DNA from: Rhodospirillaceae bacterium | GTDB taxonomy: Bacteria > Pseudomonadota > Alphaproteobacteria > DSM-16000 > Inquilinaceae | Assembly: GCA_020425485.1 (NCBI GenBank) | Contig: JAGQRL010000210.1 | Coordinates: 1-6,679 of the forward strand | Reading direction: 5' to 3' | DNA: 6,679 nucleotides | Part shown: positions 1-5,814 of the stretch, in pieces | Layout: each line of letters starts with the position of its first letter | Numbering within the stretch: position 1 is the first letter of the stretch | Translations under genes and position numbers: made by a program | The notes under the pieces: model-generated | Told to the model about the DNA's origin: nothing | Seen by the model: only the letters and a program-made list of their open reading frames with translations | The model's database searches: none

Positions 1-240
1 TTGCTGATCATCCCGGCGGCCACGGTGCGGCCGTTCGCCCGCGGGCCGGTGCAGATGGCGGCGATGGCCACCGGCCTCGGCGTGCTGCTGGTGGTGGGCG
101 GGCTGTTCGGCTCGCTGCATCTGGATACGCCGTCGGGGCCGACCATCGTGGTCACCGCCTTCATCGCCTTCCTGCTGGCCACCGTGTGGGCGCTGCGGGC
201 AGGACGGCGGGATCGCAACGGCCGGGTGAAGGCCGGGTGA
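1..240 (+). CDS. znuB: Zinc ABC transporter permease ZnuB, C-terminal fragment
   Basis: This is the last 79 codons of an inner-membrane permease of the ABC-3 family, which moves zinc (or manganese) delivered by a periplasmic ZnuA-type protein. The reading frame is open at the left edge, so the true start lies outside the window and the TTG at base 1 should not be taken as the start. The fragment opens with LIIPAAT, the conserved motif near the end of a ZnuB transmembrane helix. It then shows two hydrophobic segments (about fragment residues 18-38 and 46-66), separated by the family-typical DTPSGP loop, and ends in a basic cytoplasmic tail. The gene ends 12 bases before a Fur-family regulator with complete Zur metal ligands, which supports zinc over manganese as the substrate. 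Family assignment is confident; metal specificity is inferred from the neighbour. Confidence 0.85.
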   Translation: MLIIPAATVRPFARGPVQMAAMATGLGVLLVVGGLFGSLHLDTPSGPTIVVTAFIAFLLATVWALRAGRRDRNGRVKAG

Positions 241-252
241 GGGGAGAGTGCC

Positions 253-681
253 ATGCCGGACCGTCCGCAAACGACGCAGCACGCGATGACCCGGGCCGGC
301 CCCGGCCGCCTGGGCAAGAACGACCGTGCCGTGCTCGACCTGCTGAATGACGCCGACGCGCCGATGCGGGCCTACGAGATCCTGGATGCGCTGCGGCCCC
401 AGGGGGTGCGCGCGCCGCCCCAGGTGTACCGCGCGCTCAACCGCCTGGTGGCGGACGGCCGGGTGCACCGGATCGACAGCCTGAATGCCTTCATCGCCTG
501 CGACCATCCGGGCCACCCGGAGATCCCGATCTTCCTGATCTGCCGCACCTGCGGTGTGGTGCGCGAACGCCATGATCCGCCGCTGGTGGCGGAGATGGTG
601 CGGCGCTGCGGGTCGGACACCGGCTTCCGGGTGGAGGAAGGGGTGCTGGAGATGCGCGGGCTGTGCCAGGTGTGCCGTTGA
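253..681 (+). CDS. zur: Zinc uptake regulator Zur (Fur family)
   Basis: A 142-residue Fur-family repressor expected to bind DNA when zinc-loaded and shut off zinc uptake genes. Residues about 21-72 form the winged helix, with the recognition helix in the APPQVYRALNRL stretch; residues about 73-142 form the dimerisation domain. All Zur metal ligands can be placed by comparison with E. coli Zur. The structural site is C97, C100, C138 and C141 (two CxxC pairs). The regulatory site is H72, C83, H88 and E105. This pattern separates it from Fur, Mur and PerR. The ATG at 253 follows a strong GGGGAGA ribosome site at 241-247. Placement 12 bases behind znuB suggests cotranscription with the zinc permease and feedback control of that operon, although the operon promoter is outside the window. 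Nothing appears truncated. Confidence 0.92.
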   Translation: MPDRPQTTQHAMTRAGPGRLGKNDRAVLDLLNDADAPMRAYEILDALRPQGVRAPPQVYRALNRLVADGRVHRIDSLNAFIACDHPGHPEIPIFLICRTCGVVRERHDPPLVAEMVRRCGSDTGFRVEEGVLEMRGLCQVCR

Positions 682-709
682 GGCCGGTGGCGGCGGACCT
701 GAGAGTCCT

Positions 710-1684
710 CTAGCCGACCGCCGTCGGCACCTTGCGTTCGATGCGGCCGAGCCGTACCGCCGTCTGCCCTGGCCACAGGCGCCGCGAGGGCATGATCAGC
801 ACGCAATCGTCATAGGGGGCGGTAACCGGCGTATCGCCGTCCATGCCGATGGGATCGCCTTCGGCCAGCACTTCCAGCCCGCGGAAATCCTGGGCGAACT
901 CGAACGCGTCGGTCTGCACCGTCACCGCGCGGTCCACCGCGATCACCGCCTGGGTGGCGGGCAGCGGGCGCAGATGCGGTTCGGCCATCTCCTTGGAGAT
1001 CAGGCCGAAATGCAGCAGGAAGCGGTAGGCGGCATCGATGGCGACGGCGGCGGACTCGCTTTCCCAGTGCTGGCCGCATTCCACCAGCAGCGCCGACCTG
1101 GGGGAGTAGGCTTCGGCGAACCCGCCATAGTCGCGCAGCCGCGGACCGGCGGCGTGGCCGGCATCGCGGACGACGAAGTGGGGCGTGGCGATGGCCCGCG
1201 CCAGCGCCAGGTTCTTGTCCAGCGGTCCCGCCATCATCAGGGGCGGCGTGCGGTTCTGCATGGAGTGGATGTCGAGCAGGTGGTCGACGGTATCGACCAG
1301 CGGCCAGATTTCCCGCGCCCGCGTCAGCTCGCATGATTGCCGGGTGCCGCCGAGGATGGCCGGCGACCACAGGCGGTTGAAGTCCTCGTCGACGAAGCGG
1401 CTGGTGGTGGGGTCGGCCGGGTCGAAGGCCTCGTACGCATCGGTATTGATGAAGCCCAGGGTCAGGCAGCCGGCCAGCGGCCGCACCTCGCTGCGCAGCA
1501 GGTGGTCGAGCGCAATGGCGCCGCACAGCTCGTTGCCGTGCACCAGTGCCGTCAGCGCCACATGGGGGCCGGCGCGGCCGCTGTCGAAGCTGGTGAAGTA
1601 GGGCACGCCCGTGTTGCCCTCGCGGTAGATGGAGATGTCCGGGGCGGTCAGCTCCACGGGGTGGTCGTTGGGCACGCGTTGCAT
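710..1684 (-). CDS. Succinylglutamate desuccinylase/aspartoacylase family zinc hydrolase
   Basis: A 324-residue cytoplasmic protein of the AstE/AspA family, zinc carboxypeptidase-like enzymes that remove acyl groups from N-acyl amino acids. The visible catalytic set is complete. Zinc ligands are H49 and E52 in the HGNE motif and H140 in LLDIHS; the general base is E202 in LLVECGQHW; the substrate-side motif DEDFNR is at 99-104. Residues about 245-324 form the beta-rich C-terminal part usual in the family. The ATG at 1684 starts 11 bases after the argE-like gene ends. A TAAGGA ribosome site overlaps that gene's stop codon, so the two genes are almost certainly cotranscribed and translationally linked. 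No signal peptide is visible. AstE proper normally sits in an ast operon, and ectoine-pathway DoeB has other neighbours; neither context is here, so the substrate is unknown. Pairing with an M20 deacetylase and a divergent peptide-type importer suggests breakdown of an imported N-acylated compound. Confidence 0.85.
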   Translation of the reverse strand: MQRVPNDHPVELTAPDISIYREGNTGVPYFTSFDSGRAGPHVALTALVHGNELCGAIALDHLLRSEVRPLAGCLTLGFINTDAYEAFDPADPTTSRFVDEDFNRLWSPAILGGTRQSCELTRAREIWPLVDTVDHLLDIHSMQNRTPPLMMAGPLDKNLALARAIATPHFVVRDAGHAAGPRLRDYGGFAEAYSPRSALLVECGQHWESESAAVAIDAAYRFLLHFGLISKEMAEPHLRPLPATQAVIAVDRAVTVQTDAFEFAQDFRGLEVLAEGDPIGMDGDTPVTAPYDDCVLIMPSRRLWPGQTAVRLGRIERKVPTAVG

Positions 1685-1695
1685 CGGGGCGGTCC

Positions 1696-2847
1696 TTAGT
1701 CGCTGAGGCGGCGGATGAGCCGGCGCAGGAAGGTTTCGCAGGCGGCGATCTGGTCGAGGGCGATGAATTCGTCGGGCTTGTGGGCCTGGTCGATGGAGCC
1801 GGGGCCGCACACCACGGTGGGAATGCCGGCGGCCTGGAACAGCCCGGCTTCGGTGCCGTAGGCCACCTTGGCTGTGGCGTTGGCGCCCGACAGGTTGCGC
1901 GCCAGCGCCACCACCGGCGCATCGGCCGGCACGGCAAAGCCGGGGTAGTTGATGATTTCGGTGGAGCGGATGGCGCAATCCGGCGCTGTCGCCCGCATCT
2001 CCGGCTCCAGCACCTCGCGGGCCAGGCGCTCCACCTCCGCCACGATGGGCGCGGGATCGTGGTCGGGCAGGTGGCGGATCTCCCACTCCAGCGACGCCCG
2101 GTCCGGCACGATGTTGAGTGCGGTGCCGCCGGCGAAGGTGCCGGTGTGGACGGTGCTGTGGGGCGGGTCAAACCCGGCATCGAAGGGGCCGTCGCTGCGC
2201 AGGCGGGCGGCCAGCCGGCGCAGGTGGCAGACCAGTTCGGCTGCATAGTCCACGGCGTTGACACCGCGCGGCGCCTGGCTGGAATGGCAGGCGAACCCCG
2301 TCACCTCCACCCGGTAGGAGCGCTTGCCCTTGTGGGCGATCACCGGCGCCATGCCGGTGGGTTCGCCGACGATGCACATGGCCGGGCGCACCGGCAGGGC
2401 GGCAATCAGCCGGCGCACGCCCAGGCAGCCCACCTCCTCGTCGTAGGAGAAGGCCAGGTGGATCGGCGTTTTCAGCGGTGCCGCCAGCATTTCCGGCACC
2501 AGCGCCAGCACCGTCGCCACGAAGCCCTTCATGTCCACCGTGCCGCGGCCGTAAAGGCGGCCGTCGCGGCCCACCATGGCGAAGGGATCGTCCGACCACG
2601 CCTGACCGTCCACCGGCACCACATCGGTGTGGCCGGACAGGCAGACGCCCGGCGTGTCGGCCGGGCCGATGGTGGCGAACAGGTTGGCCTTCTGCCCGGT
2701 CTCGTCGGCCACCCGGTGGGAGGCCACGCCAAGCCCTGCCAGATAGCCTTCCACGAAGCCGATCAGGTCCAGGTTGGACATCCGGCTGACGGTGGGGAAG
2801 CCAACCAGATGCCTCAGCATCTCCGGGCTGGTGATCTGCGCGGTCAT
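1696..2847 (-). CDS. argE: Acetylornithine deacetylase-like M20 metallohydrolase
   Basis: A 383-residue cytoplasmic enzyme of the M20 ArgE/DapE/CPG2 family, the same length as E. coli ArgE, which hydrolyses N-acetylornithine to ornithine and acetate. The two-metal site is complete: H73 and catalytic D75 in SGHTDVVPVDG, bridging D105 in YGRGTVDMKG, catalytic E137 and ligand E138 in SYDEEVG, E162 in VGEPT, and H356 near the C-terminus. Residues about 175-285 form the inserted dimerisation (lid) domain. The ATG at 2847 is preferred over a GTG at 2853: a GGA sits 7 bases before the ATG but would be only 1 base before the GTG. It is the first gene of a two-gene operon with the aspartoacylase-like gene and diverges from a peptide-type ABC importer. 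That context fits a catabolic deacylase as well as arginine synthesis, and M20 enzymes are often broad or misassigned, so the argE symbol marks the closest family and not a proven reaction. Confidence 0.8.
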   Translation of the reverse strand: MTAQITSPEMLRHLVGFPTVSRMSNLDLIGFVEGYLAGLGVASHRVADETGQKANLFATIGPADTPGVCLSGHTDVVPVDGQAWSDDPFAMVGRDGRLYGRGTVDMKGFVATVLALVPEMLAAPLKTPIHLAFSYDEEVGCLGVRRLIAALPVRPAMCIVGEPTGMAPVIAHKGKRSYRVEVTGFACHSSQAPRGVNAVDYAAELVCHLRRLAARLRSDGPFDAGFDPPHSTVHTGTFAGGTALNIVPDRASLEWEIRHLPDHDPAPIVAEVERLAREVLEPEMRATAPDCAIRSTEIINYPGFAVPADAPVVALARNLSGANATAKVAYGTEAGLFQAAGIPTVVCGPGSIDQAHKPDEFIALDQIAACETFLRRLIRRLSD

Positions 2848-2888
2848 GGACACGTCCGTATCACGGTCGGGTGGGCGCGGGCGGTTTC

Positions 2889-2899
2889 AGCAGGCTGCT
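2889..2899. repeat. Short inverted repeat AGCAG-G-CTGCT
   Basis: A perfect 5-base inverted repeat around a single central base, 41-51 bases upstream of the argE-like ATG. It could be an operator half-site pair or part of that mRNA leader. At this length chance is quite possible, so only its position in the divergent control region makes it worth recording. Confidence 0.35.
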
Positions 2900-2913
2900 A
2901 GAAAGATGGCATG

Positions 2914-2929
2914 TTCACCGGCAGGTGAA
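2914..2929. promoter_or_regulatory. Inverted repeat TTCACC-N4-GGTGAA, candidate operator
   Basis: A perfect inverted repeat with 6-base arms and a 4-base centre (TTCACCGGCAGGTGAA), 67-82 bases upstream of the argE-like start codon. Sixteen-base dyads of this shape are typical binding sites for dimeric bacterial repressors, and the position could overlap the promoter of the hydrolase operon. No regulator gene lies in the visible part of the cluster, so the binding protein is unknown. A transcribed copy could also form a small hairpin. Confidence 0.45.
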
Positions 2930-2931
2930 AA

Positions 2932-2951
2932 CCAAACCCGGCCAAACCTGG
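2932..2951. repeat. Tandem 10-base direct repeat, CCAAACCYGG twice
   Basis: CCAAACCCGG at 2932-2941 is followed without a gap by CCAAACCTGG at 2942-2951, one mismatch in ten. The core AAACC also occurs at 2929-2933 and 2953-2957, giving four copies within 29 bases, two of them exactly one helical turn apart. Such phased repeats on one face of DNA are consistent with cooperative binding of a regulator, but this is inference from spacing only. Confidence 0.45.
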
Positions 2952-2974
2952 AAAACCGCCGCAGCTTGGCATCT

Positions 2975-2996
2975 AACCGGTTGTGTTAATTAACAC
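2975..2996. promoter_or_regulatory. Two abutting perfect palindromes, candidate operator
   Basis: AACCGGTT (2975-2982, 8 bases) is followed directly by GTGTTAATTAACAC (2983-2996, 14 bases); each is a perfect palindrome. The second is strikingly AT-rich for this genome and lies about 150 bases before the binding-protein gene and about 135 bases before the argE-like gene, so one bound factor could control both operons. The shape suits a dimeric regulator of the GntR, MarR or LacI type. The TGTTA/TAACA half-sites also faintly resemble alphaproteobacterial Zur boxes, but the spacing is shorter, so I do not assign it to Zur. Confidence 0.55.
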
Positions 2997-3059
2997 TTTC
3001 AATGCCCCCCAGGGTTGCCGGGAATCACCCAGGTGGACAAGAGCTATGCAGCGGAAGTA

Positions 3060-3119
3060 GACCCTGCCTTGCAGGAGTGTCGGGTCACCGGCCGCCGCCA
3101 GGGGGATCCTAGGGCCCCC
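3060..3119 (+). other. Hairpin-forming leader just upstream of the binding-protein gene
   Basis: Three pairings are visible in the likely 5' leader. CCTGC (3063-3067) pairs with GCAGG (3071-3075) around a CTT loop. GACCC (3060-3064) can instead pair with GGGTC (3082-3086) around it, sharing bases with the first stem, so the two compete in part. GGGGG (3101-3105) pairs with CCCCC (3115-3119) around a 9-base loop, ending 12 bases before the AGGGAGA ribosome site (3132-3138). It matches no riboswitch class I recognise. In such GC-rich DNA some pairing is expected by chance. Confidence 0.3.
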
Positions 3120-3144
3120 GCAACGAAAAACAGGGAGACAGGCA

Positions 3145-4716
3145 ATGCCACGTAAAGCATGGGCAGCCGCCGCGATTGCCGCGGCGATGTTCGCACCGGC
3201 CATGGCGCACGCTGAGGACCTGACCATCGCGGTCGCCTCGGAAGCGACGGCCATGGACCCGCACTACCACAACACCGGCAACAACAATCAGATCATGGCG
3301 CAGATCTACGACCGCCTGATCAACCAGGGGCCGAACCAGGAGCTGCTGCCGGGCCTGGCGGAAAGCTGGGGGCCGACCGACGATCCCACGGTGTGGGAAT
3401 TCCGCCTGCGCGAAGGCGTGACCTTCCACGACGGCTCGCCGTTCACCGCCGCCGACGTGGCCTACACCATCGCGCGCGTGCCCAACGTGCCCAACAGCCC
3501 GTCGAGCTTCGCCATCTACACCGCCGACATCACCGAGGTGGAGATCGTCGACGACTACACGGTGCGCTTCCACACCGCAACGCCGTACCCGCTGATGGCC
3601 AACAGCCTGTCCACCATCTACATCGTCAGCAGCGACATCGGCGAGGATGCCTCGACCGAGTGCTTCAACGACGGCGAATGCGCCATCGGCACCGGCCCCT
3701 ACCGGCAGGTGGAATACACGCCCGGCGACCGCATCGTGCTGGAAGCCAATGCCGACTATTGGGGTGGTGCTCCGATCTGGGACACCGTGACCATCCGGCC
3801 GATTTCCTCGCCGGCCGCCCGTGTCGCGGCCCTGCTGGCGGGCGATGTGGACGTGATCGCCTCGGTGCCGACCACCGACATCGCCCAGCTTGAGGACAAC
3901 GACGACGTCAACCTGTGGCAGGGCATCTCCAACCGGGTGATCTACCTGCACATCGACAGCGACCGCGAGCACAGCCCCCACGTCACCGCCATCGGCGGCG
4001 GCGAGATCGAGAACCCGCTGCGCGACGTGCGCGTGCGCCGGGCGCTCAGCATGGCCATCGACCGCGAAGCCATCGTCGACGACGTGATGGAAGGCATCGC
4101 CATCCCCGCCGGCCAGTTGCTGCCGGAAGGCTTCTTCGGGGTGTCGGAGAACATCGAAGTGCCGGACTACGATCCCGACGGCGCCCGCGCGCTGCTGGAG
4201 GAAGCCGGCTACGGCGACGGCTTTGCGGTGACCATCCACGGCCCCAATGACCGCTACATCAACGATGCCGCCATCGCCCAGGCGATTGCCCAGATGTGGA
4301 GCCGCATCGGCCTGGAGACTTCGGTGGAAACCATGCCGCGGTCGGTCTATTTCGGCCGCGCGTCGGACCTGGAGTTCTCCGTGATGCTGGTGGGCTGGGG
4401 TGCCGGGTCCGGCGAGGCGTCCTCGCCGCTGCGCTCGCTGATCGTCACCAACAACCCCGACCGCGGTCTGGGCGGCGCCAACCGCGGCCGCTTCTCCAAC
4501 GCGGAGGTGGATGCCCTGGTGGACGAGGCGATGCAGACGGTGGACGACGCTGCGCGGGCCGCCCTGCTGGCCCAGGCCACAGAGATCGCCATGGATCAGG
4601 TCGCGATCATCCCGACCCACTTCCAGGTGAACACCTGGGGCACCCGGGCCGATCTGCAGTACGAACCGCGCACCGATGAGTACACGCTGGCCACCGGCGT
4701 GACGCCCATCGAGTAG
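3145..4716 (+). CDS. Family 5 solute-binding protein of a peptide-type ABC importer
   Basis: A 523-residue periplasmic binding protein (SBP_bac_5, DppA/OppA type) that captures a peptide-like ligand and delivers it to the downstream permeases. A signal peptide is clear: MPRK, a hydrophobic run, and an AHA cleavage site after residue 23, leaving a mature protein starting EDLTIAVASE. There is no lipobox cysteine, so the protein is soluble and not a lipoprotein. Family signatures appear in order: LAESW (71-75), the GVTFHDG(S)PFTAADV block (91-105), GTGPYR (182-187), and VRRALSMAIDR (297-307). C173 and C179, six residues apart just before GTGPYR, could form a disulfide in the periplasm. The ATG follows an AGGGAGA ribosome site by 6 bases. 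It is the first gene of the importer operon and diverges from two deacylase-type enzymes, hinting at an N-acylated or peptide ligand. Specificity within this family (peptides, opines, nickel chelates, glutathione) cannot be read from sequence. Confidence 0.92.
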   Translation: MPRKAWAAAAIAAAMFAPAMAHAEDLTIAVASEATAMDPHYHNTGNNNQIMAQIYDRLINQGPNQELLPGLAESWGPTDDPTVWEFRLREGVTFHDGSPFTAADVAYTIARVPNVPNSPSSFAIYTADITEVEIVDDYTVRFHTATPYPLMANSLSTIYIVSSDIGEDASTECFNDGECAIGTGPYRQVEYTPGDRIVLEANADYWGGAPIWDTVTIRPISSPAARVAALLAGDVDVIASVPTTDIAQLEDNDDVNLWQGISNRVIYLHIDSDREHSPHVTAIGGGEIENPLRDVRVRRALSMAIDREAIVDDVMEGIAIPAGQLLPEGFFGVSENIEVPDYDPDGARALLEEAGYGDGFAVTIHGPNDRYINDAAIAQAIAQMWSRIGLETSVETMPRSVYFGRASDLEFSVMLVGWGAGSGEASSPLRSLIVTNNPDRGLGGANRGRFSNAEVDALVDEAMQTVDDAARAALLAQATEIAMDQVAIIPTHFQVNTWGTRADLQYEPRTDEYTLATGVTPIE

Positions 4717-4729
4717 CGGGGGATCCCGC
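4716..4729 (+). other. Small hairpin directly after the binding-protein stop codon
   Basis: GCGGG (4716-4720) pairs perfectly with CCCGC (4725-4729) around a GGAT loop. The first base is the last base of the TAG stop codon. It precedes a much larger hairpin by 5 bases, and the pair may together protect the 3' end of the binding-protein message. Confidence 0.45.
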
Positions 4730-4734
4730 ATGTT

Positions 4735-4781
4735 GGGGACCGGGACGGGCGCGGCACGACCTGCCGCACCGTCCCGGCCCC
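4735..4781 (+). terminator. Large intercistronic hairpin, partial terminator or mRNA-stability element
   Basis: The arms 4735-4756 and 4762-4781 form about 19 base pairs around a CGACC loop. GGGG pairs with CCCC, A4739 is bulged, CCGGGACGG pairs with CCGTCCCGG, a GC/A internal mismatch follows, and GCGGCA pairs with TGCCGC. It lies 18 bases after the binding-protein gene and 55 bases before the permease gene. No T-run follows the 3' arm, so this is not a canonical intrinsic terminator. In importers of this kind, a hairpin after the first gene commonly stabilises or partially terminates the message so that binding protein is made in excess of permease, as at malE-malF. That role is inferred here. 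Confidence 0.65.
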
Positions 4782-4836
4782 GGCAGCACCCCGGCAGGCG
4801 CGGGCGCTGCGGCCAACCCGATCTATGTGAGCGGCC

Positions 4837-5814
4837 ATGACCGTTTTCGTCATCCGCCGGCTCCTCCAGTCGCTGCTGGTGATGGCGGTGATGTCGACGC
4901 TGGTGTTCGCCGGCGTCTTCGCCATCGGCAACCCCATCGACATCCTCATCTCGCCGGATGCCACCCAGGCGGAATACGAGCGCGCCGTGCGCTCGCTGGG
5001 GCTCGACCTGCCGCTGTGGGAACAGTACTGGCGGTTCCTGCAAAACCTGGCCGATGGCGAGCTGGGCATCTCCTTCGTCCACCACGAGCCGGCCATCGAG
5101 CTGATCTTGCAGCGCATGCCCGCCACCCTGGAGCTGGCGGCGGTGGCGCTGCTGCTCTCCATAACCTTCGGCATCCCGCTCGGTCTGTGGGCCGGGCTGA
5201 AGCCGGACGGGATCGCCGGCCGCTCCATCATGGTCGGCTCCATCTTCGGCTTCTCCCTGCCCAACTTCTGGCAGGGGCTGATGCTGATCATGATCTTCGC
5301 CGTCATGCTGGACCTGATGCCGGCGGGCGGGCGCGGGGAGACGGCCGTCTTCCTCGGCATCGAAAGCAGCATCTGGACGCTGGACGGGCTGTGGCACCTG
5401 GCCCTGCCGGCGGTGAACCTGGCCCTGTTCAAGACATCCCTGGTGATCCGGCTGACCCGCGCCAGCGTGCGCGAGGTGATCGGGCTGGACTACGTGAAGT
5501 TCGCCCGCGCCAAGGGCCTGTCGGAACGCCGGGTGGTGTTCGTGCACGTGCTGAAGAACATCATGATCCCCGTGACCACGGTGATCGGCCTGGAGCTGGG
5601 GGTGATGATCGCCTTCGCGGTGGTTACCGAAACCGTGTTCGCCTGGCCCGGCATGGGCAAGCTGATCATCGATTCCATCTTCGTGCTCGATCGCCCGGTG
5701 ATCGTCGCCTACCTCACCGTGATCGTCGTCATGTTCATCATCATCAACCTGGTGGTGGACATCCTCTATTCGATCTTCGACCCGCGGGTCCGCCTGTCGG
5801 ATGTCGGGTCATGA
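4837..5814 (+). CDS. DppB-type ABC permease of the peptide-type importer
   Basis: A 325-residue inner-membrane permease of the DppB/OppB family (BPD_transp_1), one half of the transport channel. The N-terminus is typical (VIRRLLQSLLVM, first helix about residues 6-30). It is followed by a periplasmic loop containing the family motifs LGLDLPLWEQYWRFL and GELGISF. Further hydrophobic helices lie at about 97-120, 131-157, 183-205, 241-266 and 287-312. The cytoplasmic EAA loop that docks onto the ATPase is at about 218-241 (YVKFARAKGLSERR, ending HVLKN). The FAWPGMGKL signature (268-276) and the C-terminal DPRVRL are also present. The ribosome site before ATG 4837 is weak (GTGAG at 4827-4831), so lower expression than the binding protein is likely, in line with the hairpins upstream. 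The stop overlaps the next start as ATGA, giving translational coupling and paired synthesis with the DppC-type subunit. Confidence 0.92.
   Translation: MTVFVIRRLLQSLLVMAVMSTLVFAGVFAIGNPIDILISPDATQAEYERAVRSLGLDLPLWEQYWRFLQNLADGELGISFVHHEPAIELILQRMPATLELAAVALLLSITFGIPLGLWAGLKPDGIAGRSIMVGSIFGFSLPNFWQGLMLIMIFAVMLDLMPAGGRGETAVFLGIESSIWTLDGLWHLALPAVNLALFKTSLVIRLTRASVREVIGLDYVKFARAKGLSERRVVFVHVLKNIMIPVTTVIGLELGVMIAFAVVTETVFAWPGMGKLIIDSIFVLDRPVIVAYLTVIVVMFIIINLVVDILYSIFDPRVRLSDVGS

Larger units (their letters stand above)
2848..3144. promoter_or_regulatory. Divergent control region between hydrolase operon and importer operon
   Basis: These 297 bases separate two divergent operons and must hold promoters for both. 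The stretch from about 2885 to 3003 is clearly more AT-rich than the surrounding genes and concentrates the repeats: an 11-base inverted repeat (2889-2899), a 16-base inverted repeat (2914-2929), a 10-base tandem direct repeat (2932-2951) and two abutting palindromes (2975-2996). A TTGGCA at 2966-2971 on the plus strand is close to a sigma-70 -35 box, but no convincing -10 box lies at the right distance. On the minus strand TTGAAA (3002-2997) is a similarly incomplete candidate. I therefore do not call exact promoters. From about 3000 to 3144 the sequence is GC-rich and hairpin-forming and probably serves as the 5' leader of the binding-protein mRNA. No convincing gene was seen in this region. 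Confidence 0.7.

Noticed and set aside
682..720. Possible bidirectional terminator between zur and the converging hydrolase gene
   Set aside because: Only a 4-bp stem (GGAC 695-698 with GTCC 705-708) with irregular extensions and no T-run on either strand; too weak to call.
810..2264. A 484-codon minus-strand frame shifted relative to the two hydrolase genes
   Set aside because: Pro/Arg/Ala-rich translation bridging two genes whose true frames have complete catalytic motifs and proper start sites.
1780..2901. A 373-codon open frame on the plus strand opposite the argE-like gene
   Set aside because: Low-complexity Gly/His/Arg-rich translation; the minus-strand frame contains the complete M20 active site.
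2774..2989. A 71-codon plus-strand frame running from the argE-like gene into the control region
   Set aside because: Begins inside a confidently coded antisense gene, has no ribosome site and no recognisable motif.
3000..3030. On the minus strand, CCGGCAACC resembles a conserved piece of SAM-I riboswitches
   Set aside because: None of the other conserved helices or the flanking SAM-I sequence is present, so the match is isolated.
3101..4726. The 9-mer GGGGGATCC occurs on both sides of the binding-protein gene (3101-3109 and 4718-4726), which might suggest a mobile cassette boundary
   Set aside because: The repeats are short, G-rich and lie inside different hairpins; there is no recombinase gene, no composition change and no target duplication.
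4825..4830. Minimal start-stop element ATGTGA just before the DppB-type gene
   Set aside because: No ribosome site in front of it, and a six-base match is expected often by chance.
3109..5547. An 812-codon open frame on the minus strand, antisense to the binding-protein and first permease genes
   Set aside because: Its translation is rich in His, Arg, Asp and Gln with no domain pattern, signal or start context. It is the mirror of strongly G/C-ending codons in the real plus-strand genes, which show clear family motifs.
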